Positions 11,565 to 23,300 of a stretch of 64,000 nucleotides of DNA are shown piece by piece. The translations under genes and the position numbers were made by a program. This DNA comes from Erodium maritimum (lineage: Eukaryota > Streptophyta > Magnoliopsida > Geraniales > Geraniaceae), in assembly GCA_963921825.1 (NCBI GenBank), contig OY997589.1:2356001-2420000 (forward strand), in the 5' to 3' direction. The notes beneath the pieces are model-generated. The model did not search any database. It was not told where the DNA came from and saw nothing but the letters and a program-made list of their open reading frames with translations. The first letter of the stretch is position 1. Each line of letters opens with the position of its first letter.

Positions 11565-12645
11565 TATTTTTTTTTTGGTTTATTCAAACCAAATCTCTCT
11601 CGCAACTTGAGAGAAAACTCTAACCCTAGCCACCGTCCCCTGCGATTATGGTGCTTTCTAGCCCTGTCCTTGATGTCGACGATCTCACTGATGTTGCTGT
11701 TGCTTTCCCTACCGGTTCTGTCATGGCGTCTCTAGTGCAGACTTTTCTCTCGAAGCGTCTGTCGTCTCCTCTTGTGAATCTGCCTATGAAGGCCCGGAGC
11801 GGGAGGACGTCGAAGCAACCTCTACACGAGATTCCTTCAGCGCCTCCTTCTCCTCCGACACTACCTTTGCAGCCGCCACTGAAGTAGCCATCGTTGTGCC
11901 CACCTCCTTGGCCCCCATCGTTAGGGCGGCCCCGCGGCGTCCCTTGGTTGCGTTCTCCTCAAGAAACGCCCTTCCCCCATCAAACCCTATGCCGCTGGCC
12001 CCCCAAATTTGCCAAGACCTTACTCTGGCTCTTCCTCACCCGGGCGGCGCGCTTTCTAGGGTTGCGCCTTCACCATGTTCCGCTCCGACTCGGGCCCTGG
12101 TTCCTCCTCTCACTGGCGGAGTGGGCTTTAGGGTTGACTCCCCTTCACGGCGCGGGCCTCTTCTCCCTACCGCTACGTGGTCTAAGGTTGTGACTAACGC
12201 TAGCCGACGTGCCTCTGATTCTATCCTGGCGGCCCTCGCAACTCCGGGAGGAATGTCGAGGGATCGATCAAGGCACTTGGATCGGGACGAGTTCTCCCGT
12301 TTAGGCAAGGGCGGGGAACCGGTCCCGCCAGGAGGAATGAAAGGCCGACAGAGCATCGGGGACTGGCCCTGGAAGGGGTCCCATGCAGATGCTTCGCCTC
12401 CCACCATCACTGTTGTTGAGATCTCTGATTTCCGGCGCCTCCTCCCCTCTTTTCGTATTCTGTCCTTGCCTATGTGACTTTCAAATACCGTCTGTGACGG
12501 TTCTAGTGGTAAAAGGTTCAGTGAACCATTCCTCGTTTTGTCTGGCCTTAGTGGCCCAGGAGCTTGTTCCCTGACGCACATAGATGTTTTGATATAAATT
12601 TAATACAATCGCACCTTTCACTCAAAAAAAGAAAAAAAAAACTCC
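11565..12645 (+). mobile_element. LINE-like retroposon fragment with poly(A) tail
   Basis: The block begins with a short 5' leader and a GC-rich, gene-like open region (ATG at 11648; open frames to about 12477), then a 3' trailer ending in an A-rich tail (12634-12645). The stretch holding TWSKVV near 12172 resembles the hinge of plant LINE ORF1 proteins, but no RNA-binding, endonuclease or reverse transcriptase domain follows. The 3' end seems to have been joined directly to the ORF1 region by an internal deletion. No convincing target duplication is seen. It could also be an unrelated processed retrocopy. Confidence 0.5.
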
Positions 12646-13120
12646 CGGTAATATATTAAGTGAAAATGTTAAGCTCACGTTCACGAACATATACATTATG
12701 AAAACAAATTAAGTATTTAAAAAGTGTTTTCAATATGAATTATTAAATCATAAGTCACTATGATATATCTTAGTTGTTTATCTTGCGTATGGTCCCATTT
12801 TAATTCATAAATTTGTGCCCTGGTGAAGAGGCAATAAGAGTTATCCGGCATAGAATTGATGAAGGAGATCACTGATCACAGATCTTTCCTCCTTCATACG
12901 TTAGTTCGGTATAATCTGCAAAACGAGTTCTTTCTTTGGATAATCTCAAAAAATATTATTTAAAAGAATATCAGATGCAAACAAGATAAGACCAAAGGAC
13001 AACCAATGCAAAAGAGATCTCAAAAAGAGATGCGGAAACATTATCCGAAAAAAAGGAAACCGAAACAAATAAGATAAAAAAGAGGACACTTAACCTGTGT
13101 CAGTAGCCCATTCTTCACCT
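12646..13120. other. AT-rich spacer containing the second copy of the direct repeat
   Basis: Apart from 12818-12910, which matches 11326-11410, I see nothing supportable here. Confidence 0.5.
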
Positions 13121-13124
13121 TCCA

Positions 13125-13970
13125 AAGTCAAATTTGGATCATCAAAAACTGTTGCTTGAGCTTAATGAGCTAGTTGAGCCAATCGAGCTTGTAAAATCTG
13201 CTTCCCACCCACAAGATTTACGATTCTCTCTTGATTCAAAGAGCGAGCTGGTTTAATTTCAGCAATAAAGTGGTCCCCTAAGAACTTGGGAGGCCGACTC
13301 TGTCGATTCGAAGCTCTGGACGGTGCATGTTTCGAATGACGACCCTTATTAAGAGGTTTAACTTTCGGAGGTTGGAGAAGAACCTCCTTCTACGGACTAC
13401 TCTGTCGATTCCCGATAAGATCACTCAAAACCACCTATTATGATGACTGACCCGCTGAACGGTCATCACCTTGAACACGTCCGAACCAATCACAAACACA
13501 ATGTTATCCATGGTAACGGGTGGATCTCGGGTTTCAAGACCCGAAGGACCCAAAAAATTTGAACCCGATCCTATCAATTCCGGACATGTCAAAGATTTTG
13601 GGCTCAAGGCAACAAGCCCAACCCTAGTCCCGGGCCCGACTTTGTCAAGACCAGGCCCAGACTACATTAGCATCGAGGCTGCAACGTCTTCCCCGCATAA
13701 AGCGCGAGAGATACGACCTACGGATCCAGACAAATCTGATACGATCTCCTCACGCAAATCACGATCTCAAGCGCCAAAATCTCACCCATACCGGTTAGAT
13801 CAGATTGAACTTCAGAATTTGAATTCTCTGGAAATACGGGATCACGAATCTCACCCGAAAACAGTGAATTAGAACCACCCCGAGTAGTCGTCTCCGGCGA
13901 GTCTCCGGTTAGGAGTCCACCCAGGTGAGTCACCCCTCCGCTCGTGGACAAACTATCAGCATCCAAGTAC
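13125..13970 (-). pseudogene. Degenerate protein-like sequence, probably from a retroelement
   Basis: On the minus strand, broken frames read protein-like stretches such as PPKFLGDHFIAEIKPAR (about 13295-13240), VGGKQILQARLAQLA and FDDPNLTLEGEEWATDTG (about 13155-13095). Upstream, an ATG-led frame opens at 13966. Stops and shifts separate the parts. I do not recognise the family. Gag- or ORF1-like retroelement protein is a guess based on context and charge-rich composition. Confidence 0.3.
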
Positions 13971-14388
13971 CAGTAGAGTGTGAACTAGGCGGGTAGAAAC
14001 CGGAGAGTACTGAGAACATGTACGTCGCATCGACCCATGTTCTGATCCATGACTCTCCGACCCACTATTTAGTGGGTCGAGATCGCGAGTAACATGTTGT
14101 GACGTGCGATTCTTTTAAAAATCTATGAACTTGGATAACTATTTTGTGATCATCTTCCAAGTTATCTTTTTTACATCTTCTATTAACCTAAAAAATATAC
14201 ATAATTGTCTCAATTATGATCTTCCACTTCTTCTTTTTTCTCCTCATCGTAATGGAAACACTAAATGCGTTGAGGAATGCATATGCAATGAAGAATTGGC
14301 ACCACCTTCTCATGCTCTTGATGTTTTCATGTTGAAACATTATACAACCTTATAACCGCTATGGTTTGAGACTTGAATATTTCAAAGT
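13971..14388. other. Gene-free spacer
   Basis: A 76-codon open frame with a hydrophobic start (14125-14355) is present but has no recognisable domain and no supporting signals. I do not call it as a gene. Otherwise nothing is seen. Confidence 0.4.
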
Positions 14389-14404
14389 AGCCACTCCTCT
14401 TGTT

Positions 14405-14522
14405 CGGGTTTTGTTCCCGCAGTTCTTTCTAAGAGGTCCTTTGTTATGGTTGTTTTCGGTTAGATTCTTCTTGCATCTAATCTTTTTTTCTAATAAAATT
14501 TTTCGAGCTTATCCAAAAAAAA
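14405..14522 (+). mobile_element. 5'-truncated LINE insertion with 16-bp target duplication
   Basis: A 118-base insert ends in an AATAAAATTTTTCGAGC-type trailer and a run of A. The exact 16-bp sequence AGCCACTCCTCTTGTT flanks it on both sides (14389-14404 and 14523-14538). Length variation of the duplication, poly(A) and loss of the 5' end are the marks of LINE-type target-primed insertion. Confidence 0.85.
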
Positions 14523-14697
14523 AGCCACTCCTCTTGTTGCTTGAACGGTTTTCTCTAATAAACTGAACCCAAATTCCTTTGATCTTCAATACCCACGATG
14601 CTCTTTTGATGGGGCACATTAGTTTTGGTTTCAGCAACGCTTCTCCTCACCAACACACTGTTTGTTTGTAATGGTCCATCGAACAACGGGCAGTGGA

Positions 14698-15274
14698 CGG
14701 GATGGCAACGGGGCGGGTTCGGGGCGGGGACCCCGCGCCCCGTACCCCGCATTGACCCCGCCCCACGGGGAAATGGGGATTCCCCGCGGGGAACGTGGAT
14801 TCCCCGCCCCATTTTCTCCCCGAAAAAAAATACACATTTTTATATCACACAATTCTTAATCCATAATTTTAGACAACACGCATATAAAACAAATATCACA
14901 CGACTTCCGTGTCTCATAATGTGCATATTCGAACTAAGTCTTCTATCTTTTAGATATAAAATATAAATAAGCAAAAATTACCGTTTGACATTTTTGAACT
15001 AAGTTTTCTATTTTTTAGATACAAAATTTAAATAAGTAAATATCATATGTAAAAACAATATATTATATGTTATTCAAAAAAAATATTAATTATTAATATA
15101 TATTTTTTAAATTAATAGAGCGGGGATCCCCGCGGGGCACGGGGCGGGGCGCCCCGCGGGACGGGGAGTGCTTGCCCCGTCCCCGCCAAAATCCCCGTTT
15201 ATCGCCCCGTACCCCGCCCCGCACGAGGCGGGGACGTCGGGTCCCCGTCGGGGTCGGGGCGTTTTGCCATCCCT
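14698..15274. mobile_element. hAT-like MITE with very GC-rich ends
   Basis: The terminal inverted repeats are (C)GGGATGGCAA and TTGCCATCCC(T), a common hAT-type terminus in plants. GCAGTGG occurs on both sides (14690-14696 and 15276-15282), agreeing with an 8-bp hAT duplication with one change. The outer 120-150 bases on each side are runs of CCCCG/CGGGG that can pair with each other. The middle (about 14825-15115) is AT-rich. There is no transposase. Confidence 0.75.
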
Positions 15275-15670
15275 AGCAGTGGTCATTGGCAATGGCAGTG
15301 CTATTTCCTTCTGACTATAAAGCCTACACAGTTATGCAATCACATACCCAAAGATCATGTAGAACAAAATACAATATAAGAACTCTACATAAATAAGCCG
15401 ATAATGACTAGAAGTATGAACAATGTTGCCCACTTCAGAATTCAAGAAAACAAAGTATCTTTTACGTTCGAAATATGATACTGCAAAGACAACATAGGCA
15501 TTTCCAAACCCGACGAGTTTATTTCAAGCGTGCACACTAAGATAGTATATGAAATACTGAAACATAATTAAATTACCAAAAACACTAAGATATATATGAA
15601 ACTAACAAGCAGTAGAAGTAGAATTCAAATCACGATCACTTGGACAAGAGAAATTGAAAGACCAGAATGA
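15275..15670. repeat. 3' flank of receptor kinase copy 2
   Basis: From about 15325 the sequence matches the 3' flanks of copies 1 and 3 (AAAGCCTACACA, then TTGCCCACTTCAGAATTC near 15431), so it belongs to the duplicated unit. No separate gene is seen. Confidence 0.55.
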
Positions 15671-18600
15671 TCAGACATCACGAGCACGCCTCCTTGGTAT
15701 GATCTGCAGTTAGAACCAAAAATTGATAAACCTACAGACTTCAAAACTTAAAAAGAAATAGGGATACAAATCACCGTTACCTGCCTGTCCCTGATGAGTA
15801 TTAACCCCGCCAGAGCATCACCAATGTTCATTCTTTCTCTAGGTGATTCCTCTGAACACGCGATTCCAATGCCAAAGATCAGAACCAACGCCTCCATAAC
15901 CTTCTGGTATCTCTCACTGTCACCAACATTGTCCCGTGCTTCTTGAACAAGTATCGGGTCCACGATTCCAGCAACTTGGTCGGGTAAAGCCATCTTAACA
16001 TAGTTATGCAAGTTCATGTCGTTGTTAAAGATGTCATCAGTAGGCCTTTTGGCAGTAAACATCTCGAGCAGGAGGATGCCATAGCTATACATATCACCGT
16101 AGGTTGAAACCTCACTTCCTGTGCCATACTCTACAATCACACATAATAATTAATCAAATAACAAGTTCGATAATCGATATCATACAATCATTAGAAAGAT
16201 GAGTATGTATATATACCCGGAGCTGCATAACCGATTGTTCCTCTTAGTCCCATGGTATTTGTTTGGCTTGTTGGAAAGTTACTGGTGCTCTCGATGAGAA
16301 ACTTCATCAGTCCAAAGTCACCAACTTGTGCCGTCATTTCATCATTGAGAAGAATGTTGGTTGGCTTCAGATCACAATGCACAATGGGTGCTTGGCCATA
16401 TTGATGATGTAGATAATCCAACGCACAAGCTATGTCGATTGCAATGCTTAGCCTCTGGAGAAGATTTAGCTTCCTTCTTGGCTCATGTGTGTCGTCCGAT
16501 CCAATAACCGTATGCAACCATTGATCAAGGTTCCCACTGGCCATGAACTCATAAACAATGGCCTTGAAATCATCCCCACGAGAATCAATGCTTGAACATG
16601 CGGTGATTACTTTCAAGAGATTTCGATGCCTAATGTTTCTCAAGGCCTCGCACTCAGCCATAAAGCTCCTAGGAGCACCTCTTTGTTGAAGGTGAAACAC
16701 TTTTACAGCAACGATTCTGTGAGGGTCTGATAAAATTCCTTTGTATACAGAACCGAAACCTCCTGTCCCGATTAAATTAGTGGAAGAGAACCCTTCCGTT
16801 GCTCTAAAAAGATCTTGGTACGACACTTGCAATAGAGAATTCTCAGAAGAACTTGATGTAGCTCTCTTACTTTTCTTCTTCGACCACCAAAACAAGAGAG
16901 TAATAAAGACCAGAAATGAAGCAAGTAATGAGATAACAATACCGATAATGATCTTCAACTTCAAGGTCATTCCTTTCTTCTTCCGATCCCCAAATGTGCA
17001 TATTGGAAGATGAAGGCTTGGAGTTTCTCCGCATAACAAATTGTTTCCTTGAACTGAAACTGCACTTGCATTCTTGAAAATGCCTCCGCTAGGTAATGAA
17101 CCCGAAAAGTTATTAAACGACAAGTCCAGATTTTGAAAGGGGATGCTTTCTAAGAAACTAGGTACCTCTCCGGACAGATTATTGTAAGAAAGGTTCAAAT
17201 ACTGCAAACCTCTCAAAGAAGCGAAAGACGATGGAATGAGGCCATGAAAGAAATTCCCGTCCAGCCCAAGACTTTCCAAACTTGTGCAGCTGCCAAAACT
17301 ACTAGGGATTACACCCGTCAACAAGTTTCCAGAGACATAAAGCTGGCCTAAATTACTCAGGTTTCCAATTTCCACAGGGAATGAACCAGACAACTTATTC
17401 CGAGACAAGTCGAGCCCCACCGATAGAGATGAGATGGTGAAAAGTGTTGACGGTATGGCGCCACTGATATTATTATCAGTAATATCTAACTGCGACAAAG
17501 ATTGGCAGTTTCCTAGACTTGATGGGATGCTACCATGAAGCTTGTTTCTACCTAAAAGGAGTTGTATTAAATTTGTCAAGTTTCCTATAGAGGCTGGAAT
17601 ATTTCCTATCAACTCATTGTTGTAAAGTCCTAGATAACGGAGATTTCGAAGCTTTCCAATATCTTCTGGAATGGTACCAGACAATTGGGCGTTCGAGATC
17701 TCCAAGACTTCTAAACTTTCGAGGTTCGATATACCAGCGGGAATTCTTCCACTGATTTGATTGAAACCAATGGATAATGCTTCAAATGTGGTGGATGACA
17801 AGTTAGCCAAAGAAAGTGGTAATGCACCTCCGAAATTGTTGTCGCTTACAGACAAGACTCTCAAGTTCGAGGCATTAGTTAGCGTTGAGAGGTATCTCAA
17901 GTCCCCTTCCCTTCCACTTCCAAGATTGTTATAAAATAAGCTCAGCCACTCGAGCTTGTGAAGTTTATCCAAATCTGGAATATGGCCACTAAGATTGTTT
18001 TCAGCAAGATGTATATCTGTCAAACTTGAGGCATTGTTTATTGAGGAAGGGATGATTCCAGTATATAGGTTGACAGCAATAGCAAAGTATTGGAGATTGG
18101 GAAATAAGATGCCCAACTCTAAGGGAAGAGTCCCATGGAGTCGATTTTGATACACACCAAAGGCTTCCATAGAGGAGAGATTGAAAATGGAGGAAGGGAT
18201 GGTACCTTCAAAAGTATTACCACCTACTATAAAGTTCTTGAGGTTTGTGAGTCGACCGAGAGAGTAAGGGATTTTCCCACCAAGCTGATTTGAGTTCATA
18301 TAGAGTGTTCGAAGCGATGATAGATTCCCAAGAGAAGAAGGAATGTTTCCGGTAAGATTGTTACTACCTAAGAATAGTACCTGGAGGTTCACCAAGGAAC
18401 CAATCTCACCGGGTATTCTCCCCGAAAGACGGTTGCCAGCCAAACCAAGTCCAATGAGGTTGATGCACCTTGACAAGTTTGCAGGGATTCCCTCCACCAA
18501 AGAATTATTCCCCAAGCGCAAAATTTGAAGCCTGTGCAAACGGCTGAGCTCAGGAGGGATTTGGCCCGTGAAGCTGTTGTTTTCGAGGATGAGGTTTCTG

Positions 18601-18884
18601 AGGAAGCTTAAGTTTCCAATATGTGAAGATATGGAACCAGCTAATCGATTCGAGCTTAGGTCCAGAACGGTGACCCTCTGGTGCCTTAGACCACAAGTAA
18701 CACCATTCCGATGGCAAAAATGGATGGAGTTATTCCATGAGGCCATGACACCAAAAGGGTCATTGATTCCGGACTTGAATTCGAGCAATGCTAACCGATC
18801 AGTCTCGTTGTTGTTGGCAATAACTGATGACTGATAGCAAAGCGAAAGAACGAGTAAGGCAAAAGATGAACCAAACAGAGTCAT
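15671..18884 (-). CDS. LRR receptor-like protein kinase, subfamily XII (copy 2 of 4)
   Basis: The exons are 18884-16217, 16130-15781 and 15703-15671, giving 1016 aa. The ATG at 18884 is the first in frame and matches the conserved MTLFGSS start. Architecture is as in copy 1: signal peptide ending near IANNNETD, LRRNT, about 21 LRRs, a transmembrane helix (LKIIIGIVISLLASFLVFI) and a non-RD kinase with GTGGFGSVYKG, VAVK, HCDLKPTN, DFG and GTIGYAAPEYG across the exon 1/2 junction. Exon 3 adds IIPRRRARDV. Relative to copy 1 the kinase carries a small insertion after the DQWLH motif (TVIG). Intron 1 (86 bases) keeps the sequence ATTAATCAAATAACAAG at 16151-16167, the empty site for the MITE found in copy 3. 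The frame is intact. Confidence 0.92.
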
Positions 18885-18990
18885 CTTGTAGGTTTAGGGT
18901 GTGGTGTGGCTTGAAATGATTTCTATAACATATGTGTATCCTTTATATATATATATAGAATCCATCCAGCATGAACGAGGGAAGAAGAAG
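18885..18990 (-). promoter_or_regulatory. Core promoter of receptor kinase copy 2
   Basis: A long TATA stretch (18943-18957) lies about 60 bases upstream of the ATG, followed by AATCCATCCAGCATGA as in copy 1. A further degenerate copy of this promoter block (GAGCCATCCAGTGTGAACAT) lies upstream at about 19230-19255, suggesting an extra, partial duplication. Confidence 0.55.
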
Positions 18991-20316
18991 ATAATTCACC
19001 TCATATGAAAGATACATGTGTGGTTGAGCAAAACTTGGTAAAACAAATCATCTGCATAAGCCAACAAAGACTACTTCATCATCATAATTCCAAGTCAATA
19101 CAAGAATATTCAACTGATGCAGAAACATGTGGTTGTGAACTCGTTGCGTTGATAACTAATTGTAGGATAGAAATTTGCCAATGCAACGGTTTGATCACCT
19201 TGCTGCACCAACTTGGCTTGATACAGACATAGTGGAGCCATCCAGTGTGAACATAAGAAGAATATAATACACTTCATCTTGACATATACATAGCAACTAA
19301 CACTTGACTTTATCATTCTACCATAATTATTTGATAGAAACGGGTTATTATGACAAGATTAGTAGTCCCAAGTCAATAGAGGAATACTAACGCAAAAATG
19401 AAAACGATGGATACTATCAACTAAGTGATGCAGAGTGCGGAGCGAACGGAGGAATCCTTAAAAGAGGAATCCTTAAAAGAGGAATTCTTTATCGAATTCG
19501 TTGATTCTTGGAGAATACCGAATATGATAGATTTGAGTAGAACTCGTTTTTTGTGTATTACATAAAATCTGAATTACAATGAGAAATAACAAGTGCTGAA
19601 ATAGAAAACTAATACCCCAAAGTCCTAATACAATAAGGAAACTAATGCCCTAAAACCCTAATTCGAAATAAAGAAAATATAAAAAAACAGGAAATAATGA
19701 ACCAGACTCTAAAATTACAGTTTCGCCCCTCTAAACGATCTCGGATGGTCGAAAAACATCGTACGTCATGGCAAAGCTACGAGTTTTGCTCAGGAGCCCG
19801 TTTCAACCCGAAAAATGCTAAGGTTTCGTCAATTTCGGACACTGCTGCATTTTCGGGTTCTCTAGCCGATTCGTCAAAAGATCTTCAATATGCACTGCAT
19901 CACATTTCGTCAACAATTGTGGTGCTCTATGTAAGCGTATGTTATCTCCTTCTTGACTTAAAACCTACACAATTATGCAATCACATAACCAAAGATCATA
20001 TAGAACAAAATACAATATAACTCTACACAAATAAGCCGATAATGACTAAGGGTATGGACAATGGTGCCCACTTCAGAATTCAAGAAAACAAAGTATATTT
20101 ACAAACCTACATATATATGAACCTGCATAGACAACATAGGGGTTTCCAAACCAGACAAGTTTATTTCAAGCATACACACTAAGATAGTACATGAAAGACT
20201 CAAACATAATTACATTACCGAAAAATAACACTTAGATATTTATGAAACTAATAAGCAGCAGAAGTAGAACTAAAATCATGATCAGTTTAACAATAGCAAA
20301 TGAATGACTTGAATGA
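18991..20316. other. Spacer between kinase copies 2 and 3
   Basis: It contains a partial second promoter-like block at about 19200-19310, a short tandem repeat of AGGAATCCTTAAAAG (19449-19485), and the conserved 3' flank of copy 3 from about 19955. The part between 19490 and 19950 has no match elsewhere in the window. It resembles a degraded retroelement but shows no coding motif, and I see no gene. Confidence 0.45.
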
Positions 20317-23300
20317 TTAGACATCACGAACAAGCCTCTTGTGTATGATCTGCAGTCAGAACCAAAAATTGGTAAGCCACCAGAACTCAAAACATAAAAA
20401 GAAAAGAGGTATACAAATCACCATTACCTGCTTGTCCCTGATGAGTATTAACTCCGCCAGAGCGTCACCAATGTTCATTCTTTCTCTGGGCGATTCCTCT
20501 GAACACGCGATTCCAATACCAAAGATTGGAACCAACGCCTCCATAACCTTCTGGTATCTCTCTTTGTCACCAACATTGTCCCGTGCTTCTTGAACAAGTA
20601 TTGGGTCCGTAATTCCAGCAACTTGGTCGGGCAAAGCCATCTTGACATAGTTACGCAAGTTCATGTCGTTGTTAAACATGTCATCAGTAGGCCTTTTGGC
20701 AGAAAACATCTCGAGCAGGAGGATTCCATAGCTATACATATCACCGTAGGTTGAAACCTCACTTCCTGTGCCATACTCTGCGATCACACATAATAATTAA
20801 TCAAATAAGGGATAATTATCATTCCCAACCCCAAACTTTACGTCAAATTTATATCCTAACTCTTCCTCACCTTTCGTTTCAAATCCTAACCTCAACTTTC
20901 ATTTTTTTTTTCAAAACCTATCATTTAATGTTCGAATTAGCGGAACAGTTAATTTGCTAGTCACGTGCACACTTGAGTGACCCCATATTTCGAATTTATT
21001 CCCATTTTGTTTCCTTAAAACTACTACTTAAGTGTAAGATTATGAATGTGAATGGATTTAGGAGGGTATCAATGAGAAAGGGTCAAGGGTAAAAATGGGA
21101 ATAAATTCGAAATACGGGGTCACTTAAGTGTGCACGTGACCAACAAATTAACTTTTCCGTTAATTCGAACATTCAATGATAGGTTTTGAAAAAAAACGAA
21201 AGTTGAGGTTAGGATTTGAAACGAAAGGTGAGGAGGGGTTAGGACATGAATATGACGTAAAGTTTAGGGTTGGGAATGATAATTATCCCATCAAATAACA
21301 AGTCTGATAATGGCAATATCACATAATCATTAGCAAGATTTTGTACGTGTATATATATATATATACCTGGAGCAGCATAACCAATTGTTCCTCTTAGTCC
21401 TATGGTATTTGTTTGGCTTGTTGGAAAGCGACCGGTGCTCTCGGAGAGAAATTTCATCAACCCAAAGTCCCCAACTTGTGCAGTCATTTCCTCATTGAGA
21501 AGAATGTTGGTTGGCTTCAGATCACAATGTACAATGGGTGCTTGACCATACTGATGATGAAGATAGTCCAAAGCGCAAGCTATGTCGATTGCAATGCTTA
21601 TCCTTTGGAGAAGATTCAACTTTCTTGTTCGCTCTTGAGTTCCCTCTGATCCAGTAGCCGGATGCAACCATTGATCAAGGTTCCCATTAAACATGAACTC
21701 ATAAACTACGGCCTTGAAATCATCCCCAGAAGAATCGATGCTTGAACATGCGGTGATTACTTTCAGAAGATTTCGATGCCTTATGTTCCTCAAGGCATCG
21801 CACTCAGCCATAAAACTCTTGGAAGCGCCTCTTCTTTGAAGGTGAAACACTTTCACAGCAACGATTCTATGAGGGTCTGATAAAATTCCCTTATACACAG
21901 AACCAAAACCTCCCACCCCGATTAAATTAGTCGAAGAAAACCCTTGAGTGGCTTTAAAAAGAGTTTGGTATGACACTTGCAATAAAGAATTTTCAGAAGA
22001 AGAACTCGGTATAGCTCTCCTACTTTTCTTCTTCGACAACCGAAACATGATGCAAATAAACACTAGAAATGATATTAGCGTTGAAAAAGCAATACCGATA
22101 ATGATTTTCAACTTCAAGGTCATTCCAATCTTTTTTCGCTCGCTAGATGCACATGTTGGAAGATGAAAACTTCGGGTTGATCCTCCACATAGCATATTGT
22201 TTCCCTCAACTAAAACTGCACTTGCATTCTTGAAGATGCCTCCGTTCGGTAGAGAGCCAGAAAAGTTATTGAACGAGATGTCCAACGTTTCAAAATCAAT
22301 TCTTTCCAAGAAATCAGGAACCTTTCCGGACAAATTATTGTGAGAAAGGTTCAAATACTGCAAACCTCTCAAAGAAGCGAAAGATGACGGAATGATGCCA
22401 TGAAAGAAATTCCCACCCATGCCAAGTATTTCCAAACTTGTGCACCTACCCAAACCGCTAGGGATCACACCAGTCAACATGTTATCAGAAACACCCAAGG
22501 CACCTAAATTAGTCAGATCTCCAATCTCCATTGGGAGCGAACCAGTCAACCTATTCCGAGACAAGTCGAGGACCGCTGATAGAGATGTGATGGTGAAAAG
22601 TGTTGATGGTATGGTGCCACTGATATTATTATCAGAAATAGATAATTGCCACAAAGATTGACAGTTTCCTAGACTTGGTGGGATACTACCTTGAAGCTTG
22701 TTTGCTAACAAAATAAGGGTAGTCAAATTGCCCAAGTTCCCAATAGAAGAAGGGATAGTTCCGGTGAACAAGTTATTGTTAAGTTCTAATGAATAGAGAT
22801 TTCGAAGATTTCCAATATCTTCTGGAATGCTACCGGACAAACGGTTACTTGAGGCCGACAAGACTTGCAAACTTTGGAGGTTTGTTATACCATGAGGAAG
22901 TCTTCCACCTATTTGATTGAGACCTATATATAAATTTAGTAACGACGACAAGTTGGCCAAAGAATGTGGTAATTCACCTCCGAAATTGTTGTCACGTATA
23001 GCTAAGTACTTCAAACCGGTGGCATTAGTCAACGAGGAGAGGAATCCCAAGTCTCCTTCCCTTCCACTTCCGAAATTGTTACTATATAAGGTCAACCACT
23101 CAAGCTTGTGAAGTTTATCTAAATTTGGAATTTGGCCACTAAGTTGGTTTCCACCGAAATGTAAAAATGACAAATTTGAGGCATTGTTGATTGAAGAAGG
23201 GATAATTCCAGTGAACATGTTGTCAGGGATACCAAAGTATTGGAGATTTGGAAATAGGATTCCCAACTCTGAGGGAATACTCCCATGGAGTCGGTTACGA

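Noticed and set aside
14125..14355. 76-codon frame with a hydrophobic start and a few Cys, possible small secreted peptide
   Set aside because: Cys spacing fits no family I know, no promoter or repeat conservation supports it, and the frame ends at a LINE target site.
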